A DNA stretch of 64,000 nucleotides from Gymnogyps californianus (taxonomy: Eukaryota; Chordata; Aves; Accipitriformes; Cathartidae): assembly GCF_018139145.2 (NCBI RefSeq), contig NC_059478.1:28861001-28925000 (forward strand). Direction: 5' to 3'. This document shows, piece after piece, positions 12,581 to 25,300 of this stretch. The position numbers were made by a program, and so were the translations under genes. Position 1 is the stretch's first letter. Every line of letters begins with the position of its first letter. The notes beneath the pieces were generated by a model. The model did no database searches, was not told where the DNA came from, and saw only the letters and a program-made list of their open reading frames with translations.

Positions 12581-15500
12581 GAAAAGCAAAATGTACATTA
12601 GCAAATTGCAGCATTCATACTCTGTGAAAGAGAATTTGTACAGCTGTAGACCGGTACATTTGATCTGCAAAACTTCAGTAGAACAGTTTTTCATAGGAAC
12701 AAGCCAAATTCTTTAAAAATCTTTCTTTGCTTTGGGATAGGGCCTTTTAGAAACTAATAAGCTTGGTTTTATTGTTCTCCCCTTATTCTGAAAAACATTC
12801 TCATGGATGTAAAGGACTTTTCACTGGGGCATAAAGCAGAACTCCAGACATGGTTGAACTAGCACCTAATAACACTAACTCTTGTACAGAATTTCTTATG
12901 ACTTTGTACACTGTCTTTTATTCCCTACACCACTGAAAAGAGGACAGGGCACTGTTTCAGTCTGTTCCCCGTAATTCTTTTGGAGGCCAAGTCATTTTTT
13001 AAGGTTTCCACTGTATTCCTCTGCTCTGCACCTCCTAGCAGAGGGAAGGGTGGATGGGACCCTCCTCTCCGCGATTTTATGTCTGACTGCATGAGTGAGT
13101 TTTACACAAAAATCAAATTGAGGAAAAAAAACAGGAAAATGTATTTTATGGACACAGATTAGGAATCTTGACACTACCAATCACCACTTTATGGGGCAGG
13201 ATATAATTAAGATGTCAAAAAATAATAAATTAGCACCAAAATAGAGCGATCTTTATTATTAAAGCTTTCCTATCCATAAAGAACTTTTTCTATTGCACAA
13301 AAAGCTTCTCTAATATAAAAGAACGAACTACATTAGACTTGAATTATCATTTGTATCAGCTTCTTTGCACTTTCTAGCAGCATAAAGGAATCTATACTGC
13401 GTACAAGGAATCTACATTTAGCCTTGTCTGTTGATATTGCAGAAATGCTAAAAAGAGACATTGTGGTAAGGATCATACCTGGTATGTTCACAATAGTTTT
13501 ATCTAGGGATGAATTTTATTAATGACATGAAACTGTATAATATGTATTACAATGAGAGGAAACCACAGAAAGATGTTTAAATATGCCTTTGTATGCATGT
13601 AGATCAAGCACCTCTGAATTTTTATCATGGTGTATGTGTCAACTACTGCCTCCTAGGAGGTATTCAGTGGTGAACAGTATGGGATCTGCATTTCCAGCTG
13701 TAACCATAAAAACAGAAATCTTCATACCAGTGGAGTAAAAGCTCAGTTTTCCTGAGCCTCTCTGACAGAAAACTCTAAGGTACTTAGGTAGCTGCATCTT
13801 TTAAGTCCTTTTTGCAAAGACTTGCTATAACTAAAAATATGGACTACAGCCCCAAAATTTTGCTTTCATTTTAGAAAATCACCAATTATCAACATGGCTA
13901 TTTCTAAGAACAGTATTGTATTAAAATATTTGCTTAAAACTTTTTGTCATTGGCTATCTATAACTGGAAAGTATCCTTGCTTCTTACTGCTCTACCTATT
14001 AGAGAAATATTTTCTTTGCAGGTATCTCTACAATTGGCTTGTTATAAATATGCAACATTTCTATCCTATGTTCTTCTTATGCTGCAAGTACACAAGCACA
14101 AGTAACTTTACTCATACAAGTAGTGCCGAAAGTCAAACAAGGCTATTCATCAAATATATACACTGTGCATCTAAGGCTTGTATGACTGAAAAGCTGATCT
14201 AAAATATTGACTGAAAATAGCATGCATTTCCTCTATTTTGAAATATAATAAAAAAAAATAAATAATTGATTACAAATCATTCAGCTATTTTATATACGGC
14301 TTTTCAAAAACAAAAATCAGATTTCAATGGTATATCCATTATTAACTTCTCTATAATTATACGAAAATTCTGGCTAGCAACATATTTCCAAAAAGCGAAG
14401 GAACAAAAAACCCTCACTGAGAGTATCTGAAACTCTTAATTAAACTTGACCTTGAAAGCTGTAAGAAAAATACACTGCCAAGAAACTACTTCATCATCAC
14501 AAAAGAAGCAGATTTGGTATTTTATATACCTACTTAGATGACCAGATCAGTGTTCTTTACACACTCTTCATAGTAATTGCAAACTATTCTTATTGCTATC
14601 AAGAGCCCACATAAGCCAGAAAGGCCCACACACCTTTATTTTAAGGGGTGGACATGTTTTAGCCATTTTCTTTGCATTAGCTAAATGCCATCTTGCAGAT
14701 ATCACAACTTAAAAGGAAAAAGTGTGACCTGAAAAGGCATATTAACAACAAAAGTACATTGTTTAGCTGCACTGTCACCACCAAAGCCATTCTAATAAAA
14801 GTCTGAAACATTTAGACTCGTCAGTAAGGACAGAATGGAGCTCTACCTACGAGCTCTGGGCCTATTCAAAGGTTAGGCTCAATTTAGTGTCAGTTCAAAT
14901 TCATTTAAAATCCTATCCATGAATTGAGTTTGCTGCCATTGCTGCTGGGGTAGTTAAACAAGAAGAAAGATAAGATTAGAGCAGTACTTCAGCTATCTTA
15001 ACTCACTTTTGAATGAATGTCTATATTCTTATGCATACAAACTGTAACAACTCCTATAATTTTTTTAATAGTGAGAAGGTGCACAAGACCAGGATAGGCT
15101 TCTGTTTTCAGCTAGGATCCTGTCCCACTTACAGTGAAGCTAAATGCAAAACTTCAATCACAAAAGTGTTGGGTCACTCCAAAGACCTCACTTTGGTGTT
15201 ATACATCCTCACACACTAAGAAAAATAATCTACTGCTATTTTTTTTGCTTCTTGCCTTATTGTTTTGCTTTCTCAAGAGCACAAATTCTTGCTACCAGAT
15301 GCCTAGGCAAGGCAGAGGCAAAGCTTTAAGTCATTATCTCTCTTTAAAATTAAAGTGGCGGAGCAAGAGGCATCATTAGCATAAGCGGAAGAGTCAACAA
15401 CTTAAAGTGGTTTAAAAACCTTGTAAGTTTACCAAAAAATATTTCACAGGGAAATGCAAAAGGCACATAAAATACAGAAAGCCATAACAATGTCTGCCAA

Positions 15501-18500
15501 AATCTAGATGCAAATATATTTAGGATTGGTTCCACTTTATGTTTGTTTTAGTTCCACTATAATGCATAGATTTGCCTGGAGCTGACTCACCCTGCTTCTG
15601 AAAGGAAACAAAGTTTAACATCTCAATTGAAGACTGCAATCTGCCCAGAGACTGGATCTCCACGGCTTTTACTGACCAAGGAAAATTATCTGATTTATAA
15701 AATGCTTGACATCTCTAAGAGCTTCTCCACAGGCCCAAATGCCTTGCCTAGGCTGAATTAGCGGTAGCAGATAATTCTGCAGAAATGTTTAGCAAGCTTA
15801 TTAGGCCCCTGCATATTAACACAGAGGGGAAAAAAACCCTATTGCCATGGCTATTGGATCCTTCATATAAAATATTTTCTGGTAAAAAGATGACAGGAGA
15901 ATGCTTTATTGTTATTTGCTCCTGTCACCAGCCTCGGTTTAATTCTAAGTTTATTAAAGTAAACAGGAGTCAGAAATTGAATAAACTCATAAAATGCAAC
16001 TATTTTATACATTCCCTTGAAAGGGTGCTTCAGGACAGGGTGTATCTTCTCAAAAGAAGGTATGGGCAGGCTGCATTGGTTCAGTGTAAAACCTGGCTCA
16101 CTCTAAAGATTTCTAACTGGAAAAAAAATTGTACAAAAACTAGAAAGAAAAACATATGAAATGAGAACAGAAAAAATCATCTGGTTTAAGGTCTAAAATA
16201 AAGCCTAGCCAGATCAAGTACTCTCCTACAATTTAGTTACAGTGATCTAGGCAAGACTCAGAGCCGGGCTCAGCTGTGTGTGTCACATCCCATCAGAAAC
16301 GTTCCCGGTCTCTGTCGCTTCTTTTCAAGTTCACAGAAACCAGCACCCTCCCCAGTGTTCAGCTCTGAGCTGTGGGCAGCCAAACTCACACACACATTAA
16401 AGCAGTCAGAGGTTATGTCTTAAACTGCTATATTGTCAGGCCAGGTGGGAAGGCCTGTTCTATAGAAAGGTTTCAAAAGTAACATGAGGCTCTTTCACAG
16501 GCCGTGTCTTCCAACCACAAATCTTCGCTTATTTTTATTTTTGTCAAAAAAGAGTGTGGGACTACTTGAACTTATGGGATAACATCTGAAGGTGCAGATG
16601 GGTACATCTATTTGTCTGCCATCACCACTCCAAGGTTTCTTCTCCTGCTGAGGATCCCATTAACATGTAAATCTTCCCCATCCTTGCCTGACATCTGAAT
16701 TTTTCAAAATAATTTAGCATCCTTTTTTCTCACCTGCAGGGCAACTCTCTTCCTTTTAAATGTTAATTAGGCATTTGGTGGCTTAGCCTAAAGTGTTAAA
16801 TTCAGAACCATCTATCAGTTTCCCTCACCTCCCTTCACCCCCATTCACCTCTCAATCATCAGTTTAGAGAAGATCGAACTGTCTTTGGTTCTCCTCCATT
16901 GAGAGTTCTAATCAATAACCAAGGATATTAAGCAATATAAAATATCCCATGGGCAGGTGACAGGAAGGTTTTGTTGGTGCTTTTTGGAGATGGACTGCAC
17001 AATTTCCTTTCTGGGTTTACCATTCACGGTCATCATGAGAAAACTTGGATTCCGCTCTACTCTTGTAAAATGGCAGCAGCCATGAAGCTCCACATCCAAG
17101 CAAGTACCACCTCCTGCAGACCAGGTTATCAGATATTCTTTGCATACCCTTCGTCATATCTTGGTTCTACTGCTTAGCAAACATCCATCAACTTTGACGG
17201 GGTCAGGATTTTATCCTGCATGGTTTGCACATTGCCTATAATACAGCAATGACACACACTGCTTCAGAGTTTGAATAGTTCCATTTAACACATTAATGTA
17301 TATTTACTATGTTTACACTTTGAACTAAGAGATGCTAGGAGCTCTTATAATATCATAAAATCTGAGGGCTTGAATTTGAGTAGTGACAAGCCTAGAGATA
17401 ACTATGCTGAAAAGCATTGAGTAAGGCTTCCTTCAGCTTCAGAAGTTTTACTGCACCACAAGAAGATTCGGACAGCACAACACTGGCTAACCAAAGTCAG
17501 TGCCATCCAGCTGCTCCTGCGTGGCAGGGGCTCAACCATAGAAAACAGTATAAATTGAATAGGAAAACTAATGTTTGTTCTGTCAGCTGCACCTGCCTAT
17601 CAAATCATGCTGCCCATTAGAGGTTATTTTCCAAAATCCCTTAACCTAATAAACTGAACAGACACAATGATATTTATGCTGCTATGAAATACTGCAGCCT
17701 GTCAGTGCTGGAATACTTAACTATCAAATCTACCAGTTAGCTCTCATCTCCAGAGGATTTTAACTCATGACAGAAGTGAATTGGAAAGGCAGATGTTTTT
17801 ACGGCAGTTTTCAGAGAGAAACAGATTCCACATCAGAGCACAGGGTTTGAAAATAGCATCTCCTCTCTCCCAGTTACGTAAGAATTCAGTATCTCCATTA
17901 AGTGTTTACAAACCACATGATCCAACAGGCACAGAGCAATAGGTTTAAATAAACAAAACCAAGGGCTTGTGCAATTTAGTATCAGTGTACACACACATAA
18001 AAACCAGGTTTGTTTTAGTCTATTACACAAAATAACTGCCTCAGATGCTGTTATGGGCACTCATCTCTGACATGGGACATTTAATTCCCCATCAGAATCA
18101 ATTAACTCATGGTTGAGACTACAACTGCAGGGAATACTAATTAATAACTATTAATTAGTCAATTAAAGGTTGGGACAGCCTGTCAGCCTCTGTCTCAGGT
18201 GAGTGTTATACAATACAAGGCTCACTGGAACAACCAGTTTGAAACTAAGCACATTTTCCTTTTGAGGAAAGTAATTAATCTGCTGCTTGTAATTCTGCTC
18301 AGTTTCTTCATTAAAAGCAGCATTTGTCCCCCTTCACTGCAGACTCTGCCCAGCAGATAACCTTCCTCGCTGTGCTCACCTGCATCACAACACCTTGAGA
18401 TGCACAACTCCGGTCATGGTCCATTACATCATCATTAGATCCTGCAACAAGGGGAACTACTGCTTAACCAGCTACCGCAACTAAACACTGGGCTGTAATG

Positions 18501-20621
18501 CTGTAGTGCTACTGGAAGCCTAGCCTACATGCTGAGAGGAGGGTATTGCTGTGCAAGGAGTCACTGGTTTACGTGTTTGCTAGCTTGGAAGGGGAATCTG
18601 CTTCCCCTCCAAGAACCAGCTGACAGCTCAAGAATTCCAGCTGTAAAGCAGGAGGTTGAAAATCTACAAGTCCCAGGTGAAGCCACCAGTGCTTGGAGCT
18701 TCTTCTAAAAGTAGAAGCCACCTTCCAGAAAGCTGGAAGGATGATTTCTGCACAACCTTGCTCACTGAGCTGCTGCACACCTGTGGAGCAACAAGAATGG
18801 CTCTCTCGACAAGGATATTAAAATAGCTTGTCAGCATCTCAATATAAAGGAAAGCGGTGATATAAGGACAGAAGCCCAAAGATAGCCAAGGTTTACAAAT
18901 AACTTGGGGGGGGAGGGGAGTGGAACAAAAATAACCCACACTCAAGAACATATTCTCCACATTTTTACCTATATGAGATTTCATTAAAGCAGCCTTGAAA
19001 ATACTCTGCATGAAATCCAGTTGGAAAATGAATGAATGAAAGCAACTACCATATACTGCTCCTGCAGAAAATGTGTGTATATTATGTAAAGAAGTTAAAG
19101 AATAGAAACTAATAGTTCTAACTCTTTAAGAGGACATAATCCTAATAAATTCATTGGAGAAAGCCATGCCGAGAGCAGGCAAAGAGGCTGAAACCCCCGA
19201 CTCTGGATCAATCCATGTAAATACACATTGCACCACTGCACAGTTATGCAATTACAGCACAGAGAGAAAAGCAGATACCAAAAACACTCCAACTATAGCG
19301 GCACTTATGAAGTCTTCCTCCTTTCTGAAGGCATTTGTGCTGTTCCTGCCAAGGAAAACTAGCAAAGAAAAAGCAACCTCTACTCTAGTTCTTTCTGTGT
19401 AAAGGAGACAAACCAACTTAAAGATATTTTTTGCTGTGCATTATTTGTCTGCCCAATGTTAACAACACAAAAAGAGAGGATGGCCAAGTCACATATGCTA
19501 CACCATTCTCTAGGGCCTTTCCGTATACTTCCTCCATGATCCTGATCAACTCTGATGTCTTAAGTGAAGAGTACATGTTCCTGGTCCTTCCTTGTTCAGG
19601 TTTGGAACCTTCTGTCAAAATTGTATCAGAGGTTTCTTCCCAGAAGCATATAATCTCCAACTGCACACCCTGATAGCTTCAAAATGCTCACTCTCCATTT
19701 AGTCTAACCAAAAATCACACCTCCCCAAAGTTAATAACTTTGAGAATTTCAGACATACTTAAGTGTGGGACCCACCAGATGATAGATAATTGCAGAGCTC
19801 CCAATCACAGAGAAACAGGTCACGGTTATTTGGATACAAAATAGCTAGGACTTCTGAAAATTTCTGGAAGTAATAAAAGAAAAGTCTTTATTTAAAGCAC
19901 AGAGGCAAAAGAACAAAGAGAAGAGGAAATTAAAGTAAATCTTGCACCACTGAGCTGGCACAGACCGCTAGATCAATGCCAGCACACAGCTCCGCTGTAT
20001 GGGAGCTCTGCATTCTGATCACTAGCAGTCTGCATGCAAATGCGTCGCTAAAGGAAGAACAAAGAACAAAGAGAGAAAGCAAATACAAATGCATATGCAC
20101 AATCATTCAATTTGGGTTTATTCATAAAAGGAATTTCATTCCTTGCTTCTTCCTCTGAAAGGTTGTTTCCAACGTGATGGCTCTTTCTGCATTTGTAATA
20201 TAGCAAATTTCAATGATCCACAATTACACATTTGCATACATGCAGCAAGGATGCTGTATCCACCTTTACTTACAAAAAGCAAAAATGAATTTTATTAGTT
20301 AAAAGACATCACACTTTTCTCTAAACATGTAGTCAAAGAAAACAATTTCTAATAGTAAGCTTTTCTCTTGTCAGCATCACATTATGTACAGGTGCTTGGG
20401 CTGGGGTGGAGGGGAAGTAGTACACATTTTTGTGAAATTTCTGAAGTACTGAAGGATTCCTACCTCCATTATCATTAATAGCTGGGCTTTCTGGTATTCC
20501 CTAATGTCTGCAAGTCTTTCTCAATCACTCCATCAAAGGCCACAGAGCTTGATTTCTGAACGAGTTGTCAGCTTTTAATAGTCTCTCCATAATAGCAATA
20601 TTTTTAAAATGAATAAGATTA

Positions 20622-20724
20622 GGGAGCAGATTTTTAAAGGTTTTCCAGCACCAAAAAGAGTAGATAAGCATGCAGTGGCATTTTCAAAAGCATCAGGGAA
20701 TCCAGTTCCCATTACAGTCAGCCA
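20622..20724. repeat. Ancient palindromic MITE-like repeat, copy 1
   Basis: The blocks GGGAGCAGATTTTTAAAGG, AGCACC, GCATTTTCAAAAGCATCAG and GTTCCCATTACA share order and spacing with 27453-27542. They resemble an old repeat I know from turtles, crocodiles and birds (GATTTTCAAAAGCACCTAAG-type). The family name is uncertain. Confidence 0.4.
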
Positions 20725-22204
20725 TTGTTTTATATTTCATAAAGATACATAAATGTTACTCATGTACTTACAGACAGGAATGAACTGGACCCTAGTCAAA
20801 AAACAGCAGAAGTACCGTTCATTCACTCCAAAACAACGACCTTCAGGCCAGATCATACCTTTCCATGAGGCTGAAAGTAATGTAGATTACTAGGTAAAGC
20901 ACACCCCAGGTCTACACAGTATCTGTGCTCTACTACAGCTCAGCCACCAACTGGCAAAACAGTTTTGGGACTCTAAGCCATAACGTCCCAGCTTAATGTT
21001 TTTTTCTTCTGTGTATACTCACAGAAATACCTTTGCAACAAAACTCTTCCTTGCTACACAGACATAGCACATGCTACTAGCACAGCATCAGCCCCTCTCA
21101 CAGAGGCAATTCATTCAGATCCTTTGGACACACTGGCAATAATGCAAGGACATGCAGTGCACACTCTGGATAACACATGGGGAATCCCTTTCCATAGGGC
21201 TGGAAATGAGACTAACTGAAAGCAAATGTTTACTGAGGAGTCTTAAACAAAGTCAGTGATTAAAGCCAACCCAAATAATCAGACACATTTTGTTCTCTCT
21301 AATCATCAAACTACTGTCCAGATTATCCTTGACATGTGAAAAGAAAAGATTGAATGTTGAGTTTATTAATTTACCTCTTTAATAACTGACTGTGTGATGC
21401 CCCATTTGTTATATATTTCTCCCTCACACTGTTCCAAGAGCAAATACAAGTTTTAATATTGTTTATGTTACCATCATTTGAAAATTAATAGCTTTTCATA
21501 TATCTTTTGACTTCCTAGTGGCTACAAGGAAAAAAAATCTTAAATATATTCAAGGCTAAGTGTCATTTAAACTGCCTCTGATATACATGTATTATAGTAA
21601 ATTACCATAAACATGCTATGCAGTGATGGAGACAAATGCCTAAAGAGAAAACCCATGTAAACAAGACAAGTAAAACTGTCTTATACATATTTAAGGGATC
21701 CATAAATGAGAGCTAGTCATAAACTTGACAAAGGTAATAGAAGATATATGTTAAACTTCATTGCTATAAAATTCAGGTTAAAAAGGTGATATAAATATTT
21801 TAGTCTTTTATCTAAGACTCTATCATTAAAGATTTAGTCCCTCTTCAGCTGCTTTGGGGGGGTTTGGAAAGGTTTTTTTCCTTTTTCGGGGTGGTTTTTT
21901 TTTTTGGTGAACTTTTGCACCTTCTGTTAGTTGTTTTGAGTTCTGCTTCTTTCTTCCCATGTTTCTTAGCTTGTTAAATGTTGATGCGTTATATACAGGT
22001 ATATATGCCATGCACCCACAGAGTTACTAAAAGATAGCTGCCAATTCTCTGATGAAAGGGCTTGCACACACAGTTGTCAATTTTCTACTAATTAGAAATC
22101 CGTGTTAGTGGTATTATAATAGAGACCCACAGGCCACTTCTGCAACGGCAGGGTGATTCCCTTCTCAGCCCAGAGAAGGGCTCAGAGCTGTCTTTTGCCT
22201 GTTG

Positions 22205-22310
22205 CTCAAGGTCCTGAGCAACCTGCCGTAGCTGACCCTGCTCTGTGCAAGGACCCTGAACTGGGCGATCTCCAGAGGTGCCAAGCACCTGCAGCTGCCC
22301 TGCGATCCCT
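22205..22310 (+). mobile_element. Old, diverged CR1 LINE 3' fragment
   Basis: The sequence has the CR1 tail order CTGAGCAACCTG, TAGCTGACCCTGCTCTG and GATCTCCAGAGGT, ending in a degraded terminal repeat (CTGCGATCC). It is much more diverged than the copy at 35880 and belongs to a different, older CR1 branch. Confidence 0.7.
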
Positions 22311-25300
22311 ATTCCAGAGTTCTTCTCTCGCCAGCCAGCACAGATACTGGGCGGCCTCCCAGCACTGCTCCACTCCCAACCCTCCTGAGCATCATTTGAC
22401 CCTCCAGGTTCAGCGGTTTGTTTAAATGCTTTTCAACCGTTTGGTCACTTCTCCAGCCCTGCCATTCTCCCAGTCTCAGCAACTATAATTAAAAAAACAG
22501 CCTACAGAAGGACAGTGGATCTTGTCTTATACCATAGATGTTGCAATTACAGGCATGCAAGATGACGTGCCCTCCTCCCCACTGTCCCCTACCTTCTGCG
22601 ACATTACTAGCTTCAGGAGCAGCTCCTTCTAACCGAGCACGAAGACCACATGATAAGCAATAGTTCTGTTGCCAAAAGACTGTGATTTTATCATAGCTTT
22701 GTGGTATTTGGTATTTTTCCTAAATCCCCAGGTACTCAAATACAATAGTTGCATGGGAATCTCACCACATTCAATTTCTAGTTCCCAGGGTTGCAAAGGA
22801 GAGTTTAAACATGTTGCAGAAAGATAAAAAGGATGCCTTAAGGGTCCAGAAAAATGGCCAAAAATTGTTTTTCAACAAAGGAAAAAAATAAAAGAAAAAC
22901 CCCAAATAAACCACTTCTATTTCTTAAGATCAACCTCCAAAATTGTGGCACGGCTTCTAACCTTTCATAAGTTAGGCATACCAGCCAGCACCAGATACAA
23001 ACACAGATCCTTATCGAGGGCTTGAATGCTCAACATCCTGATTCAGAGACACAGCTGTCACTGTTTTACACCAACATCTGCCCCAGCACAGTTTAATGAC
23101 AGATATTTATCCTTATATAAATAAATATATCCCCCTGAGGTGCGTAACTTCCATGTGTAACATGGAAATAGCTGTTAATGCTCGTTACATGTACACTTAA
23201 TTTAAACATCATGTAGCTGTTGACCTTCGGTTTAGTTTCCTGTAGCCACCTTTAAATTTAAAAAAAAAAAAAAGAAAGTGAGGTTGATTTATTGCATCTA
23301 AAAGTTTGGGATAGATCTTTATATTCTAGTCATTATCATACAAACAAAATTCCCCTGGAACACTGCAAGAGCACATTGATATTTAGGATCCTGCTCTTTT
23401 GCTCTGTCTCTCAGCGATTTCCTCATCAAGTCAGCTCAATTTTCAAGTGTTTCCCCTCTCACCCCCAACAGCCACTCCTGATAATTGCCTAACTCTGAAA
23501 GCCAAGCAAGGTCTTTTCTGGCTTATATATTAGTAGCAGTAGACTGTGAAATCAGAGGTTAGTTAATAAGCCATCAGGACAGTCTGGACTGTCACTACAG
23601 CCCTGGCAGAAGTAATAACACTGATTTAGCCAGCTAAGTAACAGAATGTAAGTCTGAATATACCCAGGTAGCAGAAATCCATAGATTGAAAAAACCTGCC
23701 ATTCATGAGCAATTGCTTTTGAGTCAGGAACCACAGGAAAAGACACTAACATTCAAAAATATTCTGAAATATTTTGCCAATAGAGTTAAATTTCTAGTGT
23801 TTATTTTAGAACCTATAGTTCAGAGGAAGAGAGGAACTTTTTCACCTTTTTTCCTGTTTTGAGCTTTTCTTATTTAATTTGAGCAAAGATGGGCCAGAAC
23901 CAAGGCCCTTGATGCAAATATTCCCACACTTTCTGCTCTTCAAAAATCAAAATCTGTACATTGTGCCTGTGATCCATCTCTCCCCTCAGTGACCGTCTTG
24001 TAGTTTCCTGCGTTCCCTCTCTGAGCCTGCTTGCCAGTCTGTTTATTTTCTCTTCATCAGCTTTTTTGGGAAGAGGCCATTTCATTTTCCATCAAACCTC
24101 TTCTCTCTTCCATTGATTCTTATTCTGTATTTTTCCCTTTTGCCCTCACACAGCGCTACACACATTTTCCTCTCCATTAAGTTAACTCACAATTCATCAA
24201 GATTGTGCACTCCAGAGCCAAACAGATATGGAGCTGTTTTAGAAGAAAAGGCAGGGATTGCTCCAGCTCGCTAATAAGGGTATCAATCTTGCTCCCTTTT
24301 AAATGAAACATGTTGTAAGCTTCTCTTAGTCACACTAATGAAAGTATTTTGCCAAGTTTATCCCTAGCATGAGTCCGAGACCAAAAAGTGGGGGAAGAGG
24401 GAGGTACAGCATTGAGAATAATGGACCTATATTTTTAGTTAATGAATATTACATATTAAAAGAACTAAGAACTTTTTTGGGCTAGGAATAGGATAATAAC
24501 ATGCACTTCTGTACTTGAAATGAAGGGCCAGAACCCTCACTCTAAGTGGCATATATAATGGCTCTGCAAGCTCTGCAATGTTTTCATGAGGTCAGTGTAG
24601 AAAACAACTCTTATCTGACCACGTCTATGAAAGTCTCGGGGAGGGGTTAGGGAATTTGTTCCATTATTGAAAGGGCTTTATACATTCAAAGCGAGGAGAC
24701 ATAGTTAACTCAAACATCCTTCTTCAGAATTTCTTTTGCATTCCCCCAGAGTAACTGCTACTGACACTTATCGCAAAGTACTCACCTAACTGGATGGTTC
24801 TCTAATCTCACATGGCAACTCAAGAAATGCAGCTTCCACTCAGAACCATACATGCTCCCTGTACACATGGAGGAAAAGGGCCTCTGTAAACTGCTTCAGA
24901 TTAGGGCTTTATTTCCAAGGATGGAAAAGGAGCTGTGTGCACAGCACAAATGAGGACTGCATTTTTGAAGTCACTTCACTTTCCTGCTAACATCACTTCA
25001 AGGACTTAAAATCCATTCCTCCCTGCTCCCTCCCCCCCCAATCAAATTCTACTTTCTCAGTTTCTTCTTTATCATCTCCTCCCCCCACCAGCACTTAGTG
25101 AGCATGGATAGAGTCTAATGCCAGCTGTGCAGCCCATGACTTGCTCTGCAGTCTCTGTATATTCTTTACCTTACATTTCTCAAGACAGGAACTGCAGAAG
25201 AGCTTTTCCCCCTTTACAGCTGTAAGGGTTACTCAGCATGGGCCTGCCAAAGCCAGCGTGCATCCTTTGCTTCTCCATCATCAAATTCTGTACAAGGCCA

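Larger units (their letters stand above)
1..22204. other. Gene-poor AT-rich region
   Basis: No exon, RNA gene or promoter is recognisable. All open frames are below about 135 codons, low in similarity to any family I know, and often overlapped by frames on the other strand. The contents I can name are four MIR-like remnants, one MITE-like repeat, the 29-bp tandem duplication, simple repeats and a TAATTA cluster at 18137. A stretch at 15530-15970 has a conserved-element look (ordered TAAT/ATTGTT motifs), without proof. Confidence 0.7.
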
